64,000 bases of DNA, from contig SKCR01026810.1 in assembly GCA_019454045.1 (NCBI GenBank), positions 26,617 to 90,616 on the forward strand, read 5' to 3'. This DNA comes from Zanthoxylum bungeanum. Its lineage: Eukaryota; Streptophyta; Magnoliopsida; Sapindales; Rutaceae. This document shows positions 60,601-64,000 of this stretch, one piece after another. The notes under the pieces are model-generated. The model was given only the letters and a program-made list of their open reading frames with translations. It ran no database searches and was not told where the DNA came from. Within the stretch, counting starts at the first letter, position 1, and each line of letters starts with the position of its first letter. The position numbers were made by a program, and so were the translations under genes.

Positions 60601-60853
60601 CGGGGACATAACATTCCCCCAGAACCCAAGTCTTTTATTCAGCTCGGGGTCGGGTTATGCCCCTCCGGCTCATGTTGACCCCCGAAGGGTCTCAAAGTGC
60701 TCAATGACAAGAAACTCAAAAAAAAAAAAAAGGGAGAAGAGAAAGGGAAAAGAAAAATAAATACATAAATAAGAGCATACAAAGTTATTACAAAAAAAAA
60801 AAAAAAGATAGAGAGTTAAAGTGTACATAGGGCCCCGGTCGGGTTACCCTTTC

Positions 60854-63240
60854 TCAGTCAGCCCGCACAGGGGCAGGAACTTCTTCCTTAGCTAGCTCAG
60901 ACGGTGGAAGGATCGGCTCGACCTTAGGAGGAGGAACAGTGGCTTCAACCTCGGCAACATGAGAGACCTCTGCTGCAGGGATGGGAGGAGGGATCTCAAG
61001 ACAATCCTCAGTGGGGGCGGGAACATCAGGTCGTCCTTCTTGGGAAGCCCCGGAAGCCGGAACAACCGAAATAGGGTCGGGATCCATCACCTCCTCGGAA
61101 GGAGGAGGGAGCCATTTCTGAAACTCCTCCTCGGAGATCTCCCCCTTGCAGAAACTGATGGCCGCGTAGATAGGATCCATGTTCAGACCTGGCAGTACCA
61201 TCGGTATTAGTTCAGCACAATCACCAACCCCCTCAAGGCGGATGGCATCCTTCTCGGCCTCAAGATCGGCCTCTCTCTCCTCGAGCTCGGCCTCTTTCCT
61301 CTCAAGATCACCCCGGGCCCGTGTCATCTGTTCGTCCTTGGCCTTCAGTTTGACTTCAACACTTGACACCTTCGCTTTCAAAACGCCGATCTCAGATTGG
61401 GCAGCCTTCAAATCCTCCCTTGCAGAGTCGGCAAGTTTTCACTCCAACGCGGCAGCAGCCTTAAGAGCTTTGTTTGTTTTGAAGTTCTCAATTGCAGTCG
61501 ATTCGTGGTTCTTTATCACCTCCTCCCGATCGACCAGTTTAGCTTCCACTTCTGTAAGGCGATTCTGAAGTCTCTGGGCCTGACCACCCTCGGACAATAG
61601 ACTCAGAAGGAGGTCCTTATTCTTGGCCATGAGATAAGTAGCCTGTACAAAAACAAAGAAATCAGGATATATATAAAAAAAAAACCGAGACCCAAAATCA
61701 GAAAGGAGATGAGTAAAACTACCTTTGCCATTTGGGAGCTCAGCTGGGTCACCAAGGCTTCAGGAGAGATATCCTCATATCTCGAAACCTCCCCCGGAGG
61801 AATCACCTCGGCCAATTCATTAAAAGCTGGCACTAGATGGGAAGTAGCCTCCCGGATGTCTTCTCCCAAATCATCCACCCCAAGGATCACGGAACCTTTT
61901 CGCTTCTTGGAGGAGCCCTCAGACGATTTTTTCCCCCGACGGGTGTCTTTCTTCTTGCCCTGCACAGGCTCCTCCTCCTCCAACTCAGTCTCCTCTGACC
62001 CGAACTGACGCCTCCTCTTCCTAAAAGGCTTCGACGGACTGATAAGACGAACAGATCCTGATGACAGCGCACCAGAAGGAGAAGATAGACCTCGAGCAGC
62101 CGGCTGAACCTTCCCCTGAGACACCCTCCCAGCTTCAACAGATTCAGGATGTGCTCGGGAAGTTCCAGTATCAGCGCGGCCGGCCTTCTTCATGGTACCG
62201 GCCAACTTCTCGAGATACTTTGGTCTCTTTGACATACCTATAAAAAAAAGGGAAGACAAAGAAAGAAGGAAATCATGACCCGAGCATACAGTAAAGAGAG
62301 AGAAAAGAAGACATCAAACGTGATAAATAATCAGGGAAGTTAACTAAAAAAATCAGCAAACATCTACCTATCCGACCCGAGACCTCCGAAGGGACAGTCC
62401 GAGTAAGGCCCGACTCAACAAAAGCCGCATCATTAACCAACTCCCTCCAGTGGGCGGCATACCGCCGAGCCTAGGATACCCGCCTCCGGACTTGGCGGGA
62501 AACCTTGGGAGCATCCCTCCAACAGGCTGGGAGAAATAGAAGAACTCAGGACCCTAAAAGCATGAAGCTAAGAAGAAAAGACACATAAAGATGATAAGGA
62601 ACCCCTAACTTCCCGCCCTGAAGATATCCGGTACCAAGAATTCCCCTTCATCCGACCTTAGGGACCGTCCCCAATCCCCAGTGGCCCAGAACCAGAGGTC
62701 TTTAAAATTCTTATTGGAGTCAGGGAGCTTTTGGACGACATTCGAAGAGCTATCATAAGCGGAAAGGTAATACCATCCGTGGTACGACCTAGGATTGGCC
62801 TTCAGCCGGTATAACCTCTTCACCTCTTCAAGAGAAGGCTCGCCGAGTCCTGCCCGATGCCAAGCTACATACAACCCGGCCAAAATCCTCCAACTGTTTA
62901 GGCTCAACTGACAAGGAGCAATCTCCATCTCGGCCAGCATCCAAGCAAAGTAAGGTTGAACCGGCAGCCGCAGCCCACACTCAAAAAAGGCAGGAAGAAG
63001 TGCCACCGAACCCTCGTCGGGTTGACTAGCGCGATCCATCAAGCCGGGAACTTCAAGGGCGATATCTATCGGAATATTATATCGCTGTCGAAGTAAGGCG
63101 AGGTCATCTTCAGTTATTTTGGAAGCACGGTTCATATCCAGAGCCGAAGAGCCAAGATCACCGGGCTCTGGATCCCTCCGAGGAACCCTTTGATGGTAAG
63201 AATCTTGTTCAATCTCAGAAATAGTAGGGGTAGTGTCAAG
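60854..63240 (-). pseudogene. Antisense intron-bearing ORF of the Tat Gypsy (Transposase_28-like, coiled coil)
   Basis: The minus-strand model has exons 63240-62610, 62526-62368, 62237-61723 and 61642-60854. Introns of 83, 130 and 80 bp all have GT and AG. Joined frames give about 697 residues with two stops. The TAG in exon 2 fits CAG-to-TAG, and the TGA in exon 4 fits CGA-to-TGA. Exon 1 carries LLRQRYNIPIDIALEVPGLM, LSLNSWRILAGLYVAW and FKDLWFWATGDWG, like the 'putative gypsy type transposon' domain. Exon 3 is basic (PFRKRRRQFGSEETELEEEE), and exon 4 is a long coiled coil (ADLEAEKDAIRLEG) with a proline/valine-rich acidic tail. The frame is open up to 63240 without ATG, so the N-terminus is lost to the family A insertion. 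Function unknown. Confidence 0.75.
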
Positions 63241-64000
63241 TGTTGGATAACATGACCCATAGCGTAACTATTTGTACAGATCATAGTGTTGTTGTACAAA
63301 TTAACTATGTGACAAGGAAATTGCACTCTCATCATTTGTGATTAGATCACCATAGATGTATAAATGAAGAGAGGTCCCTATGATTAGTTCCTGGATTGAG
63401 ATGATATGAGACAGTATCAGTCCACGAAGGATTAATCATTAAATATCCCTAGCCGGAGTATTATCGAGACTGGACATCGATAATGTGGAATAGGCTAGTA
63501 TTGCACTTGTGCGCGTTGTGAGGGCAGAACGGCATAGTTCTCATATATTTGGGTATTGGATACTCATGCAAGTGCGATAGGAGGTTGTGTTTCACCGATG
63601 GTACGGGAAACAGCTTCGCTCTGGATAGACCCATCGGAATCCCATTGGTATTATGACTATGTGTCTATGGGAGTCCGACATCAGGGTAGGTGTGTATGGT
63701 CTTAACCTGAGACTTGCACCGCTAATGCTTACGACAATCAGTATACTTTTGTTGAGGTCGTCTAGGACTCTAACCGGTTCTGTGTACGCCGATGCTGGGT
63801 ATATTGAGAATCGTAGAGTATTGGGTTGTAATGTCAAGATGGAAGTATCACTCCAGTCATAGTGGAGATGATGTCACGCAGGATACGGTATTAGTGCTCT
63901 TAAGTGCTGGCCGGCCATCGGGATATTATGACAAGGTCATGTATATCCGATTATAGAGACTAGTTACCAGACATCCGGTATGTGCTTCGGACGGGGCAGA
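63241..64000 (+). repeat. Copia family A LTR, copy A5 (runs off the window)
   Basis: TGTTGGA starts at 63241, with TCAAG to its left as the candidate TSD. Sequence follows family A closely, more like A1/A2 than A3. It cuts the antisense ORF of the Tat Gypsy. Only the first 760 bp are visible. Confidence 0.92.

Larger units (their letters stand above)
47073..63240 (+). mobile_element. Tat-type Gypsy element without pol, interrupted by Copia-C
   Basis: In order: 5' LTR (47073-47872), PBS, gag, [Copia-C], three tandem-repeat arrays, then an antisense intron-bearing ORF. The element is cut at 63240 by a family A LTR, so the 3' LTR is not visible. Extra antisense ORFs at this place are known in the Tat lineage of Gypsy. 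Protease, RT, RNase H and integrase are absent, so it is non-autonomous. Confidence 0.8.

Overview
The window looks like nuclear DNA of a eudicot plant. It is AT-rich, it holds one intron-rich gene with plant-type splice sites (a WDR20/CreC-like WD40 protein), and almost everything else is LTR retrotransposon: Ty1/copia and Ty3/gypsy (Tat/Ogre-like) elements, many nested with exact target-site duplications (TSDs), plus two hAT-type MITEs. The species cannot be named from this sequence.

Layout. 1-11447: copies of one Copia family ('A'). Two nearly identical LTRs (1-1493, cut by the window edge, and 4076-6167) flank a non-coding internal region. They abut an older Copia pol remnant with its own decayed LTR (6168-9318), followed by a solo LTR (9438-11447). 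11448-14829: diverged retroelement debris, including a direct repeat pair about 1.74 kb apart and a minus-strand chromovirus-like LTR piece. 14830-36740: the 3' part of a Tat-type Gypsy element whose antisense extra ORF is split by Copia-B (16607-35698, minus strand, TSD GTTAC). Copia-B is itself split by an Ogre/Tat-like gag-only Gypsy (22542-31797, TSD GCGCA).

36741-46970 is a small gene island. The WD40 gene (37459-43601, plus, 11 exons) has two GC-AG introns, one apparent single-base deletion in exon 2 and a 496-bp hAT MITE in intron 10. Facing it is a broken minus-strand membrane-protein gene whose last exon carries both a solo Copia LTR and a 267-bp hAT MITE with a perfect 8-bp TSD.

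47073-63240: a second Tat-type Gypsy with LTR, PBS, gag, three tandem-repeat arrays and an antisense intron-bearing ORF, but no visible pol. Copia-C (49443-58959, TSD GTTAT) interrupts its gag. The antisense ORF is cut at 63240 by another family-A LTR that runs off the window.

The observation I consider least explained is that all three Copia families carry strings of short, perfect or near-perfect AT-rich hairpins (6-12 bp arms, mostly 3-5 nt loops, with the loop sequence re-used inside a family). In diverged family-A copies some loops have changed while the arms have not. No CRISPR array, rRNA or tRNA gene was seen.
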